A stretch of 64,000 nucleotides of DNA from Hippopus hippopus (taxonomy: Eukaryota; Mollusca; Bivalvia; Cardiida; Cardiidae). The notes below the pieces were generated by a model that saw nothing but the letters and a program-made list of their open reading frames with translations, searched no databases and was not told the DNA's origin. Position 1 is the first letter of the stretch. Each line of letters starts with the position of its first letter. The DNA lies in assembly GCA_946811185.2 (NCBI GenBank), contig OX328108.1, positions 34,160,493-34,224,492 on the forward strand, written 5' to 3'. The position numbers were made by a program, and so were the translations under genes. Below are positions 42,232-53,226 of the stretch, in pieces.

Positions 42232-43212
42232 AGCTTACCTGAGCACGAAGTGCTAAGGTGAGGTATTGTGATTGGTCGTTATCCGGCGTCCATCTGTCCG
42301 TCTGTCCACAATTCCTTTAAACATCTCCTCCTAAACTGCAGGGCCAATCTTGATGAAACTTGGCAGGAATGTTCCTTGGATGAAGCTCTACCAAAGTTGT
42401 TCAAGAGATTAAATTCCACGCATAACTCTGGTTGCCATGGCAAGAAAAAGGAAAAAAATAGCAAAATCTTTGAAAATCTTCTTCTCTGAAACTAGAAGGC
42501 GTAGAGCTTTGATATTTAGTATGTAGCATCTCCTAGTGGACCTCTACCAAGTTTGTTCATATGATGCCCCTGGGGTCAAAACTGGCCCCACCCCAGGGGG
42601 TCAAAAGTTCAAACATAGGAACAAAGAAGGAAAACTTTGAAATTCTTCTTCTCTGAAACTGGAAGGCATGGAGCTTTGATATTTGGCATCTAGCATCTCC
42701 TAGTGGACCTCTTCCAAGTTTTGTTCATATGATGCCCCTGGGTTCAAAACTGGCCCTGCTCCGGGGGTCACAAGTTCGAACATAGGAACAAAGAAGGAAA
42801 ACTTTAAAATTCTTCTTCTCTGAAACTGGAAGGCGTAGAGCTTTGATATTTGGTATGTAGCATCTCCTAGTGGACCTCTACCAAGTTAGTTCATATGATG
42901 CCCCTGGGGTCAAAACTGGCCCCGCCCCGGGGGTCACAAGATTGAATATGGGAACAAAGAAGGAAAACTTTAAAATTCTTCTTCTCTTAAACTGGAAGGC
43001 GTAGAGCTTTGATATTTGGTATGTAGCATCTCCTAGTGGACCTCTACCAAGTTTGTTCAAATGACGCCGCTGGGGTTAAAACTGGCCCCGCCCCGGGGGT
43101 CACAAGTTTGAACTTAGGAACAAAGAAGGAAAACTTTAAAATTCTTCTTTTCTAAAAGGGAAGGCCTAGAGCTTTGTTATTTGGTATGTAGTGAACCTGT
43201 TCTAAGTTTGTT
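42232..43212 (+). mobile_element. TT-type element, ~185-bp array, 3-prime truncated
   Basis: AGCTTACCTGAGCACGAAGTGCT starts directly after the shared TT. A GTCC-rich stretch and four units follow with 'GGAAGGCGTAGAGCTTTGAT', 'TAGCATCTCCTAGTGGACCT' and 'CAAAACTGGCCCCGCCCCGG'. It ends where the next element begins at 43213. Confidence 0.7.
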
Positions 43213-45622
43213 AGCCAACCTGAGCACAATGTGTTCAGTCAGTTCGAAATTGGGTCACCTGGGGTCATAGACTAGGTCACTAGGTCAAATTAAAGTAATA
43301 CCTTGTGGGCACTCTAGAGGCCACATTTATTGCTCAAATGACCTGAAATTTGGTCAGAATGTTTGTCTTGATAAAATCTCAGATGAGTTTGGATTTGAGT
43401 AACCTGGGGTCATAATCTAGGTCACTAGATCAAATTAAAGTAATATCTTGTGGGCACTCTAGAGGCCACATTTTTTGCTCAATTGACTTGAAAATTGTTC
43501 AGAATGTTTTGATAAATTTTCAGTTGAGTTTTAAATTGGGTCATGTGGAGTCATAAACTAGGTCACTAGGTCAAATTAAAGAAATACCTTGTGGGCACTC
43601 TAGAAGCCGTATTTATTGTTCAATTGATTTGAAAATTGGTTAAAATGTTTGTCTTGATGAAATCTAGGATGAGTTCAAAATTGGGTCATGTGGAGTCATA
43701 ATCTAGGTCACTAGGTCAAATTAAAGAAATACCTTGTGGGCACTCTAGAAGCCATATTTATTGTTCAATTGATTTGAAAATTGGTTAAAATGTTTGTCTT
43801 GATGAAATCTAGGATGAGTTCAAAATTGGGTCATGTGGAGTCATAATCTAGGTCACTAGGTCAAATTAAAGAAATACCTTTAGGGCACTCTAGAGGCCAC
43901 ATTTCTTGCTCAATTGACTTGAAAATTGGTCAGAATGTTTGTATTGATGAAACATTGGATGAGTTTGAAATTGGGTCACCTGGGGTCATAAACTAGGTCA
44001 CTTGGTCAAATTAAAGAAATACCTTGTGGGCACTCTAGAGGCTACATTTATAGCTCAAATGACTTGAAATTTGGTCAGAATGTTTGTCTTGATAAAATCT
44101 CAGATGACTTTGGATTTGCGTTACCTGGGATCATAAACTAGGTCACTAGGTCAAATTAAAGAAATACCTTTAGGGCACTCTAGAGGCCACATGTTTTGCT
44201 CGGTTGACTTGAAAATTGGTCAGAATGTTTGTCTTGATAAAATCTCACATGTGACTGAATTTGGGTCATGTGGGGTCTTAAATTAGGTCACTAGGTCAAA
44301 TTAAAGAAATACCTTTTGGGCACTCTAGAGGCCACATTTATTGTTCAATTGATTTGAAAATTGGTTAAAATGTTTGTCTTGATGAAATCTAGGATGAGTT
44401 CAAAATTGGGTCATGTGGAGTCATAATCAAGGTCACTAGGTCAAATTAAAGAAATACCTTTAGGGCACTCTAGAGGCCACATTTCTTGCTCAATTGACTT
44501 GAAAATTGGTCAGAATGTTTGTCTTGATGAAATATCGGGTAAGTTTGAAATTGGGTCACCTGGGGTCATAAACTAGGTCACTTGGTCAAATTAAAGAAAT
44601 ACCTTGTGGTCACTTGGTCAAATTAAATAAATACCTTGTGGGCACTCTAGAGGCCACATTTATTGCTCAAATGACTTGAGAATTATTCAGAATGTTTGTC
44701 TTGATAAACTTTCAGATAAGTTCTAAATTGGGTCAACTGGGGTTATAAACTAGGTCACTAGGTCAAATTAAAGAAATACCTTTAGGGCACTCTTGAGGCC
44801 ACATGTTTTGCTCAATTGACTTGAAAATTGGTCAGAATGTTTATCTTGATGAAATCTCACATGAGTCTGAATGTGGGTCAACTGGGATTATAAACTAGGT
44901 CACTAGGTCAAATTAAGGAAATACCTTTTGGGCACTCTAGAGGCCACATTTATTGCTCAATTGATTTGAAAATTGTTCAGAATGTTTTGATAAATTTTCA
45001 GTTGAGTTTTAAATTGGGTCATGTGGAGTCATAAACAAGGTCACTAGGTCAAATTAAAGAAATACCTTGTGGGGACTCTAGAGGCCACATTTATTGTTCA
45101 ATTGATTTGAAAATTGGTTAAAATGTTTGTCTTGATGAAATCTAGGATGAGTTCAAAATTGGGTCACCTGGGGTCATAATCTAGGTCCCAAGGTCAAATT
45201 AAAGAAATACCTTTAGGGCACTCTAGAGGCCACATTTCTTGCTCAATTGACTTGAAAATTGGTCAGAATGTTTGTCTTGATGAAACATTGGATGAGTTCA
45301 AAATTGGGTCATGTGGAGTCATAATCTAGGTCACTAGGTCAAATTAAAGAAATACCTTTAGGGCACTCTAGAGGCCACATTTATTGCTCAGTTAACTTGA
45401 AAACTGTTCAGAATGTTTGTCTTGATAAATTTTTTGATGAGTTCTAAATTGGGTTACATGGGGTGATAAATTAGGTCACTAGGTCAACTTACGGAAATTC
45501 CTTTTGGATGCTCTAGAGGCCACATTTTAAGCTCAATTGAGCTGACAATTGGTCAGAAATGTAATTATGGAATTTCGCCTAATGACTCAGGTGAGCAATC
45601 CAGGGCCATCATGGCCCTCTTG
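43213..45622 (+). mobile_element. TT-type element, long ~145-bp array of about 16 units
   Basis: 'AGCCAACCTGAGCACAATGT' is the left tip. The array repeats 'GGGCACTCTAGAGGCCACAT', 'TTGGTCAGAATGTTTGTCTT' and 'CTAGGTCACTAGGTCAAATT'. Higher-order similarity is visible, for example 43640-43880 duplicates its own unit pair. The right tip is CTCAGGTGAGCAATCCAGG plus GGGCCATCATGGCCC and TCTTG. Confidence 0.8.
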
Positions 45623-45949
45623 TTTGTATGTGTTTTTTCTCTTCATTATTCTAAATTTTCATAGATATTTTTTGCAGTGGACTGCTGAAAATTTGTTCCA
45701 AGCAGCTAGCTATCAGTGAAGAACAATTTTCATCTTGGTAGACAAAACACTTTTAGCAATCTATTATTATCTTACGTGTATTTTCAACATGTAAATTTGG
45801 ACACAAACCATAGGGAGCTGTATAAATGATTTTTTTCAAAAAGAAAAAGGGACAAAATTTTGCTACCCCAGTGGTAATGGCGAGAATATGTAACGAAGAC
45901 GTGGGCATGTTCAGTCTGATCTTATTCTACAGTCTGCAACACCATCTTA

Positions 45950-46245
45950 AATGCTCTACTAGAGGACAAAATTGTAGACTGGTCCAAATTGATGGCATTT
46001 GCAGGTGACAGATCAGCAGTGGATCAAAAAATGAGATTTGTCTTCAAAAGAGTAGAAAACATTGTGAGGAAACATCAAAAGTATTTGAAGAGGACAAAAG
46101 TAGAGTTGGCTGAAAGGATAGTATTTAACTTTGAAAGAGTAGAAGACATAATGGGAAAAGAAGAAAGTGCTGTTTACCAGTGTTTTCCCACAGGGTTGTT
46201 AAAACTCAAGAGTATGTGGCAAAAATTAAATAAGTTTGTGCGTTA
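45950..46245 (-). mobile_element. FB1 fold-back remnants
   Basis: Two partial long arms and a core remnant ('AGTGCTGTTTACCAGTGTTT') are recognisable, with 'GTTAAAACTCAAGAGTATGT' as the short-arm end. Confidence 0.5.
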
Positions 46246-47560
46246 ACTTTTCAAATATCTTCTCTGTAACTACCAATTTGATTTTGACGGAACTTCACAG
46301 AAATGATAGTGCCTAGGTCTTCTTGTTGAAAGAATGTGATACCTTTAAAACTGTGGTTGTTATGGCAACAAAACTGAAAAACTTCGAAAATCTTCTTGTC
46401 CCAAACCATCTCATGGACCTCTACCATGTGTCTATAAATTATAGCCCTGGGTTTAAAGGGTTTTACATAGGCTTATGTCATGAAAACTTCAGAACTCTTC
46501 TGGATCCAAACTATAAAGTCTAGGGTTTTGAATTTGGCATGTAGCTCCACCTCATGGACCTCTACCAAGATTCTTCAAATTATAACCCTGGGGTCAAAAT
46601 TAGCCCCGTCCCGGGGGTTACAAGTTTTACTCTGGCTTATAGAATGAAAACTTTTAACATCTTCTTCCTAACCATAAGGCCTAGGGCTACCAAGTTTGGC
46701 ATATAACTTTATCTTCTGGGCTTCTACTCAGATGGCACAAATTATATCCCTGGGTCAAATTTTACCCCAACCTAGCAGTCACAAGCTTTTTATGGGCTTA
46801 TATAGTGAAAGCTTTAAGAATCTTTTGGTTCCTAGAACTAAAAGACCTACCAAGTGTTGCATGTATATTTATCAAATGGAACTCTCCCAAGATTGCTCAA
46901 ATTATACCCCTGGGGTCTAAATTGGCCCAGTCCCACATGTCACAAGTTTTACATGGGATAATATAGTAAAAAATTTAAAGATCTTTTTGTTCCATACCTT
47001 GAGATACAGCTGTAATATTTTGTTAGTGTTATCTGACAGGCCTTCTCCAAAATTGTTAAAATGTAAGCCCTGTGTCCAAATTGGGCCCATTCCATGGGTC
47101 ATAGATATAACAGGTTCTTTATGCTTAATTTTCAAAATTTCAAAAAGTCTTCTTGCTCCTAACCATAAACTCTTGGGTTGCCAAATTTGGATCATTTCTA
47201 AATTTGTTAAAAAATTAGCCTTGGGATTGAAATTAGCCCTGAGTCAGGGGTCTCATATTTTAAAGAGGCTTTATATGGAGGAAACTTCGAAAATATTGTT
47301 GTTTATAACCATGCGGCCTAGACATGTATTATTTTGGCATGTAGCTTTATCTTGTGGACCTTTACCAGGATTCAAGTAACTATAGCTCTGTGGTCAAAAA
47401 TGGCTCTGCCCTCGATTCATACTTTCACATTTGCTTTTACAGAGAAAACTTTATAAGTTTTCGTTTCAAAACCATTTGGCCTAGAATTGAAACGTATAGT
47501 ATGTATAGTACAAGTACATATTAGCCAGTGGAGTGATACAGGACCATTATGGCCCTCTTG
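46246..47560 (+). mobile_element. Old TT-type element, diverged ~180-bp array
   Basis: Six or seven diverged units share 'CCTGGGGTCAAAATTAGCCC', 'CCGGGGGTTACAAGTTTTAC' and 'TTTGGCATGTAGCT'. The 3-prime tip 'GGAGTGATACAGGACCATTA' plus TGGCCCTCTTG closes it at 47560. The left tip is lost. Confidence 0.6.
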
Positions 47561-47811
47561 TTGTGCCTAGGCTGTGGGACTGTTACTGTCACAGTCATGT
47601 GGATCTTGTTAATCACTAATTAATTCTTACAGTTTTGTGATAAGTTTTAATATTCCTTATGTTGTGTATAGTCTGATCTCTATATGCCCTGGCTTGAAAA
47701 GCACCTTGTGTTTCTGGAACATTCTCAGTTCCTAGACACTCTACTGTTGTAAAAAGTGTTATTGTGTCTGGCTTTAGGAACTGATACAGTCCTTCTATAG
47801 TTCTCCATAAC

Positions 47812-48795
47812 TCTTTACCAGACTGTAAAATTGTGGACTTGTGCATATTGAAAGGACTTACAAATGACAAATTGAATGCGGACTTTTCTTAGGATAGGTA
47901 GAGGACTTTGTTGGTAAAGGGAGGGTGCTGGTTACCAGCAATTTTAGCTCACCTGAGCAAAAGTGCTCAAGGTAAGCTTTTTTGATCATCCTGTATCTGT
48001 AGGTCACAGGGCTAAATCTTACAAAAAAGCTTGTGTTCACTCCAGAGGCCACGTTTTCAGCCAGATAGTTTTGAAACTTGGTCAGAATGTTTTTTCTTGA
48101 TGATATATCAGACAAGTTTAAAATTTGGTTATGTACGGTCAAAAAGTAGGTCACTGGACCAAATCTTAGAAAAACCTTGTGTGCACTCTAGAGGCCACAT
48201 TTTCACCTTGATATGCATGATACTCATTAAACTTGATCAGAATGTTTGTCTTGATGATACCCTGTACAAGTTGAAATTGGGTCATTTTGGGTCAAAAAGT
48301 AGGTCGCTAGGCCAGATCTGAGAAAAACCTTGTGTACAGTCTAGAGGCCACATTTTCAGGCTGATACTCATGAAAGTAGGTCAGAGGGATTGTTTTGATG
48401 ATATCTCAGAAAAGCGTGAAATTTGGTCACCTCAGGTCTAAAACTAGGTCACTATGCCAGATCCTAGAAAAACTTTGTGTGCACACTACAGGCCACATTT
48501 TCAGCCTGATACTTATGAAACTAGGACAGAATGTCTGGATGATATCTCTGACAAGTTCAGAAGTTGGTCAAGTTGATCAAAAAGTTAGGTCACTTACATG
48601 CATTCGTTTTACATCATTAAAACCAGGATCTCTTCAGCTTTATCAACCTTATAGATGACTTTACTTAGGTTAGCCCTTTGGGGTCATTTGCCCTCTTGTT
48701 TCTATTTCCAACAATGTTTTCAAAGGGGTCATTCAGAGCTGTAAAAACGGAGGAACATTTGGTGAACCCAACAAAATTTCAGACTTATCCAAGTC
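47812..48795 (-). mobile_element. FB1 fold-back MITE split by a TT-type element
   Basis: The long arm ('CTCTTTACCAGACTGTAAAA') and half core ('GGTGCTGGTTACCAGCAATT') end at 47942. The right half of the core ('TCTATTTCCAACAATGTTTT') and the short arm resume at 48701. The consensus core reads straight across the joint. Confidence 0.75.
47945..48698 (+). mobile_element. TT-type element (AGCTCACCTGAG family), short array
   Basis: AGCTCACCTGAGCAAAAGTGCTC opens after TTTT. Five ~145-bp units follow. The right end has an eroded tip ('TTAGGTTAGCCCTTTGGGGT') and CCCTCTTG before TTT. Confidence 0.75.
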
Positions 48796-48970
48796 AACAA
48801 ATTAGAATTGGCTTTAGTAATGGTATTTTATTTTGAAAGCATACAAGGCATTGTGGGAAGAGGAGAAAGTGTTAGTTACCATCATCTTCTCCTTTTCCAA
48901 GAATGTTTTTAAAAGCATATTTGCTCAGGCTTGTAAAAACATTAAAATCAGGAGAAGATTTGGTTAAGGC
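48770..48970 (-). mobile_element. FB1 fold-back MITE, diverged
   Basis: Long arm 'CAACAAAATTTCAGACTTAT', core 'AAGTGTTAGTTACCATCATC', short arm 'TTGCTCAGGCTTGTAAAAAC'. Confidence 0.6.
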
Positions 48971-49139
48971 ATAATTGATCGCTAATTGATTCCTATTGTT
49001 TTATGACATGTTTTAGTGCTCCTAATGTTTTATTGTTGATCATAAACTGTTGCAAGGTAACCAGTGCTTGACAGGTTTTCCTGGTGTCTGTCTGGTATCT
49101 GATTTCTTGAAAAGTGAATCATCACAGAACTTCTCTTAA

Positions 49140-49630
49140 CCCTTGACAAAAAATCCTATGTTTTTTCTTACTATACCACTACATTCCAGGTTTTAGGGCA
49201 CTTAAGGTAGTGGACCCCAAACACTTCTAGTGCAACATGGAATAAAATTTCTTGATACTTGATAAATAAGGATTTATACTGATATAATACTTTTGCACAT
49301 TTTTAACCGACCAGAAATAAATGTTAATTCTAAGAAGCAAAAAAAGGAAAAAGTGGCTTGGTTAAAGTAGTACAATAACACTCATTTTTAATCATAGCAA
49401 ATTTTGTAGGATAACATTATAGTGGAAACAGCTGTTTTCTATTACGGGTCCACTACCTTAATGAAAACATTATGGGAAAAGGAAAAAATGCTGGTTACCA
49501 GCATTTGATGCTTTTCCAACAATGTTTTCTATCCTTCTATCCCAACCTTTGAAGAAACAATGTTATCGCTTGCAAATGCTTTCAAGTTGGAAAACTCGAA
49601 AAATTTTGTGTTGGTAAAGAAGTAAAACAT
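49140..49630 (+). mobile_element. FB1 fold-back MITE split by a TTAA MITE
   Basis: The short arm ('CTATACCACTACATTCCAGG') stops at TTAA 49202-49205. It resumes after TTAA 49458-49461 as 'TGAAAACATTATGGGAAAAG', with core 'ATGCTGGTTACCAGCATTTG' and the long arm to about 49625. Confidence 0.7.
49206..49457. mobile_element. 252-bp TTAA-flanked MITE with GGTAGTGGACCC termini
   Basis: Exact inverted ends GGTAGTGGACCC / GGGTCCACTACC lie directly inside TTAA on both sides. It is AT-rich with no frame. It interrupts an FB1 copy. Confidence 0.85.
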
Positions 49631-49792
49631 TGTAGGAAAAGGAAAAAAATGCTGGTCACAAGCATTTGCTGCTTTTCTGACAATAATTTCTACCCTTGAA
49701 GTTGAGGTTTTGAATCCCAAGCTCTGCTATTCCTTTTGGCCATCTGATAATACTCATTGCAACAAGCATCAAATCTCTTATCACTGATCATG

Positions 49793-49955
49793 GTTTAGAT
49801 GATGGTTATGTGGGAAAGCAGCCACTGGCTTGGTGAGAATAGTGTATAAGAACTGATATTAAGAAACTGAGAAAGCATGGACAGATGCACTGGCTGCCAT
49901 GATATAACTGAAATAATGTTGAGACCAGCTTTAACCACAATACAAATAAAGTTTA
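49793..49955 (+). mobile_element. SINE 3-prime part, same family as 15097-15405
   Basis: 'AAGCAGCCACTGGCTTGGTG', 'GCACTGGCTGCCATGATATA' and 'ACTGAAATAATGTTGA' correspond to the reverse of the copies at 15097 and 24663. The tRNA-like head is missing. Confidence 0.65.
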
Positions 49956-49999
49956 ATTCAAATTCATTCAACTGTCAGAATGTGAAGTATTTTGTAAGA

Positions 50000-50150
50000 G
50001 TTCCTGCATAGCCAAGTGGTCAAGGGAGTGAATTGTTTTCAAGAGGTTTTTGGTTGGATTCTAAAACACAATTATTGAAGTGTCTTCGGGCAAGGTACTG
50101 CAGTGCCCCAGTTTGGTACTAGCAAAATCAGTACTAGCAAAATATAGGAA
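50000..50150 (+). mobile_element. tRNA-derived SINE head, third type
   Basis: 'TGCATAGCCAAGTGGTCAAG' is A-box-like (tRNA-Ser/Leu style). 'TTTTTGGTTGGATTCTAAAA' is a decayed B box. 'TTCGGGCAAGGTACTGCAGT' follows. It is not foldable as a functional tRNA by eye. Confidence 0.55.
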
Positions 50151-50379
50151 ACATATGAAATAGTGAGCTTTTTGTGTAGTTTGACTACATTACTGTCGAA
50201 AGTGGGATAAAATCATCGAAACTTGTTGCACATTTGGTTTGTAATTGCTAATGGAGAATTTTCTCACAGAAAAACATGATTATTCATCTCATATCCTGTG
50301 TTATTTCCCTTGAGTATAATTCATCACATTTTAATTCCAATCTTTTAAGTCCTTTATCAACAATCCAGTATTTTTTTTA

Positions 50380-50690
50380 ACAATCTCTTAGGATGAAGAT
50401 TTTTGAAAACATGGTAGTAAAACGAGAAGATACTGGTAACAAGCATTTTCTCCTTTTTCCACAAAGTTTTCTACCCTTTCAAAAATCAATGTCATGTTTG
50501 GAGTCACAATTACCCTTTCATCTGCAAATGCTTTCAATGTGAGTGAGTCTGAAAATTTGTCATCAGGTGAGGATTCAATCATGATAATGGACAAGTAATT
50601 GCTTTTAAGATTCTAAAATTTTTCGAGACAGTAAACCCTTTACCAAACCATTCTGTTTGATTACGAACGACTCTGTGGAGGAAACCTTTT
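50380..50690 (+). mobile_element. FB1 fold-back copy and adjoining arm
   Basis: 'GATTTTTGAAAACATGGTAG', 'GATACTGGTAACAAGCATTT' and 'ATCTGCAAATGCTTTCAATG' mark a forward FB1 copy. Another short arm ('CCCTTTACCAAACCATTCTG') starts at about 50636 and is cut at the TTAA of the FB2 element. Confidence 0.65.
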
Positions 50691-50901
50691 AACCTTTGGG
50701 CTACTAAGCGCGACTCACTTGCGTTAAGCGGACAGTGTAGATCAAGATCAGACTCCACAGAAAAATGCAATCTGATCTTGGGTCTACATTGTCTAAAAGG
50801 GAGATATTTTTGTACAAAAAGAAAAAAAAAAATGTTTGAAATAATATTTTTGGGGGTTTTACTATCGGTTTCATTCAACTTATTAGCAGGATAAGGATTA
50901 A
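50689..50901 (+). mobile_element. TTAA-flanked MITE, family FB2
   Basis: TTAACCTTTGGGCTACTAAG...dyad 'AGATCAGACTCCACAG'/'TGCAATCTGATCTTGG'...'GCAGGATAAGGATTAA'. It interrupts an FB1 short arm, which resumes at 50902 with 'AGACATTGGTAGCCAGCATT'. Confidence 0.75.
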
Positions 50902-51195
50902 AGACATTGGTAGCCAGCATTTTTGCTTTTTCCTTTATGTATTGTACCGTTTGAACAAATTAAATAATTTGAAGAATATTACTGAGATGCACTCTGGCAA
51001 AAGGGGGTTTAATGCATTATTTCAAGCAAGTCATCGTATAATTTTAGATCGATAAAATTCTTATTGTCTAACAACCTACTGATTGATAAGTTAGACTTGT
51101 CGTTTGACATGCAAAGAAATTACCATTTGCAGCAATAAATTTCAGCCCAGGTCTGTTTGCAAGGCTAACCTGGGTTGATACTTTATGCAGATGCA

Positions 51196-51424
51196 TTAAC
51201 CCTTTACCACACAATCCTGAGTTTTAACCACCCTAACGAAAAAAGCTTTTGAAAACATTGTGGGAAAAGGAGAAAATGCTGGTAACCAGCATTTTCTCCT
51301 TTTCCCACAATGTTTTATACTCTTTCAGCCACAAATTCCATTACTTGAACTACATTTCATTCATCGTCTGCAAATGCTTTCAATTTGGACCAGTCTAAAA
51401 TTTTGTCATTTGGTAATGAGTTAA
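51196..51424 (+). mobile_element. FB1 fold-back MITE, full length, forward orientation
   Basis: TTAACCCTTTACCACACAAT opens the short arm. The core dyad is near perfect around GGTAACC. The long arm ('TTTGGACCAGTCTAAAATTT') ends TGGTAATGAGTTAA. One of the best preserved copies. Confidence 0.9.
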
Positions 51425-51504
51425 ATTCCCTTCACAGAGCATGGACCTATCATAATGATTTGTCATCTGCTAATGTTTTCAGTTGTGGATGAATTTAGGG
51501 TATA

Positions 51505-51768
51505 TGGCTTGCAACATCCGAAAAGGGGCATTCAAACATCTACTTAAAGTGTCGTCTCAGATCAGCCTGCGCATTCCGCGCAGGCTGATCCAAGACTGCA
51601 CTTTACAACTACATTAGATTTTGTGCTACAGTAGACTTGCGCAAAACAGAAAATTACATAAAAAACGGAAAGTGTTGTTTCGGATTAGCCTGCGCGGACT
51701 GCGTAGGCTGATCCGAGACGACACTTTACGCAAATGCCCGAATGCCCATTTTCATGTGTTGCAGGCCA
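51505..51768. mobile_element. 264-bp TIR MITE, second copy
   Basis: TGGCTTGCAACATCC ... ATGTGTTGCAGGCCA, with the same two internal GC hairpins ('CAGCCTGCGCATTCCGCGCA' and 'TAGCCTGCGCGGACTGCGTA'). It is clearly homologous along its length to 21621-21883. Confidence 0.8.
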
Positions 51769-51989
51769 TTTAATAAACCCTCAGAAAATTTTCAATCGGG
51801 GAAATTAGAACCATATATTTGTAATTTTAAGGTTACTCTTTCCAGAATGTCTCGGCAAAGCAGACAGTGTAGATCAAAGATCAGACTGCACATTTTTGTT
51901 CGGTCTGATCTTGATCCACACTGGCAGCAAAGGCAATTATAGTTGTGAAAGGCACCGTAAGGGTTAAAATTTGTCGTCTTGTAAAGAGT

Positions 51990-52230
51990 TCATTCTTCAA
52001 CAGACAATAGAATTTCAAGTTTGTTCATTTTTGTAAGCATTAAATTTTGCAAACTACAAAATTAGTGGATTAATAGTTCAAAAGTTCAAATTTGTCCTTG
52101 AAAGGGTAGAAAACTTTGTGAGGAAAGGAGAAAGTGCTAGTTACCAGCATCTCCTTGTTTCCCTAGGATGTTTTGATGTTTTTAAAAAGTCCCCTCCAAG
52201 GGGTTGTGAAAACATGGGATCAATTGGAAC
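51990..52230 (-). mobile_element. FB1 fold-back MITE, diverged
   Basis: 'TTCAACAGACAATAGAATTT', core 'AAGTGCTAGTTACCAGCATC' and 'TTGTGAAAACATGGGATCAA'. Confidence 0.55.
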
Positions 52231-52234
52231 AGTA

Positions 52235-52444
52235 TTACCCTTATCCTGCTAAATAACTAAAATAAAATTTAAAATTCAATTGTGAAATCCCAAATATTGC
52301 TATTTTAAAGGTATGTTTTGGGGAATAATATCTCCTTAGCGGACAGTGTAGATCCAAGATCAGACTGCACGTTCTGTGCAGTCTGATCTTGATCTACGCT
52401 GTCCACAAAAGGTCAGTGAGTCGCGCTTAGCAGCCTGAGGGTGA
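52235..52444 (-). mobile_element. MITE, family FB2, reverse orientation
   Basis: 'TTACCCTTATCCTGCTAAAT' ... perfect dyad 'AGATCAGACTGCACGTTC'/'TGTGCAGTCTGATCTT' ... 'GTCGCGCTTAGCAGCCTGAG'. Mirror image of 8865-9076. Confidence 0.75.
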
Positions 52445-53200
52445 ACCGTAGCAACAGAATTTTAGATTTGTCAAAATTGAAAGCATTTAAAGAAGACAAA
52501 ATAAACTTGATGGAAAATTGGAGTTTGTCTGTTGGAAGGTAGAAAAGATTGTAAGAAAGGGACGAAAGGCTGGTCACCAGCATTTTCCCCTTTTCCAATA
52601 ATGCTATCTTTAGGTTTGTTAAAACTTGGGGTTTGGTTGGTTAGGGGTTACAGGGAATGAATTGGATTGTTGTTGAATGTTGTGTTATCTTAAGTCAATT
52701 TGTCAAATTATACCACAAAGTGGAAAAAAAAGAAAAATGCACAGGAAAATGCATGATTACATGAAAACCTCCAGTTATCAATTTCTTAAGAATTTCTTTT
52801 TTGGCTTTGTTTAAAAATCAACAATTATAACACTTTACTAAATAATGTTGTGTCTCATTACCCTGTTGAAGAAAGCTTTTGAAAACCTTGTGGAACAAGA
52901 AAAAAATGCTGCTTAACAGTATAATATTACTTGATCTATTACAACCCTCCAAACATAGACTTATGTAAACTTAAACTCCACAAAAGAACAGAATTTCACT
53001 TGTGTCAAATTGAAACCATCTGCAGAGAACAAATTTAATGTGATTCAAATAATAAGATTTTTCTTTGAAAGGGCAAAAAAACAATTTGGGAAAAGGAGTA
53101 TAATTATGTTGGTTATCATTATTTGTTGTTTCCTTGCAATGTTTTCAAAAACCTTCTCCCTCAGGGTTGTAAAACCTTGGGGTTGTTGGTAAAGGGTTAA
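52445..53200 (-). mobile_element. Series of FB1 fold-back copies before exon E
   Basis: Copies with the long arm to the left lie at about 52445-52650 ('AGGCTGGTCACCAGCATTTT' core) and 53000-53200 ('TATGTTGGTTATCATTATTT' core, end 'TGTTGGTAAAGGGTTAA'). A forward remnant lies at 52820-52925. The last one ends just upstream of the exon E acceptor. Confidence 0.65.
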
Positions 53201-53226
53201 AACATATTTGTTGCGTGTCATTTCAG

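Noticed and set aside
42580..43100. GC box/CpG promoter suggested by GGCCCCGCCCCGGGGG
   Set aside because: The GC-rich phrase repeats once per ~185-bp unit of a transposable array and has no associated exon.
46987..47379. 130-codon + strand ORF
   Set aside because: It lies in a diverged ~180-bp tandem array and has no domain.
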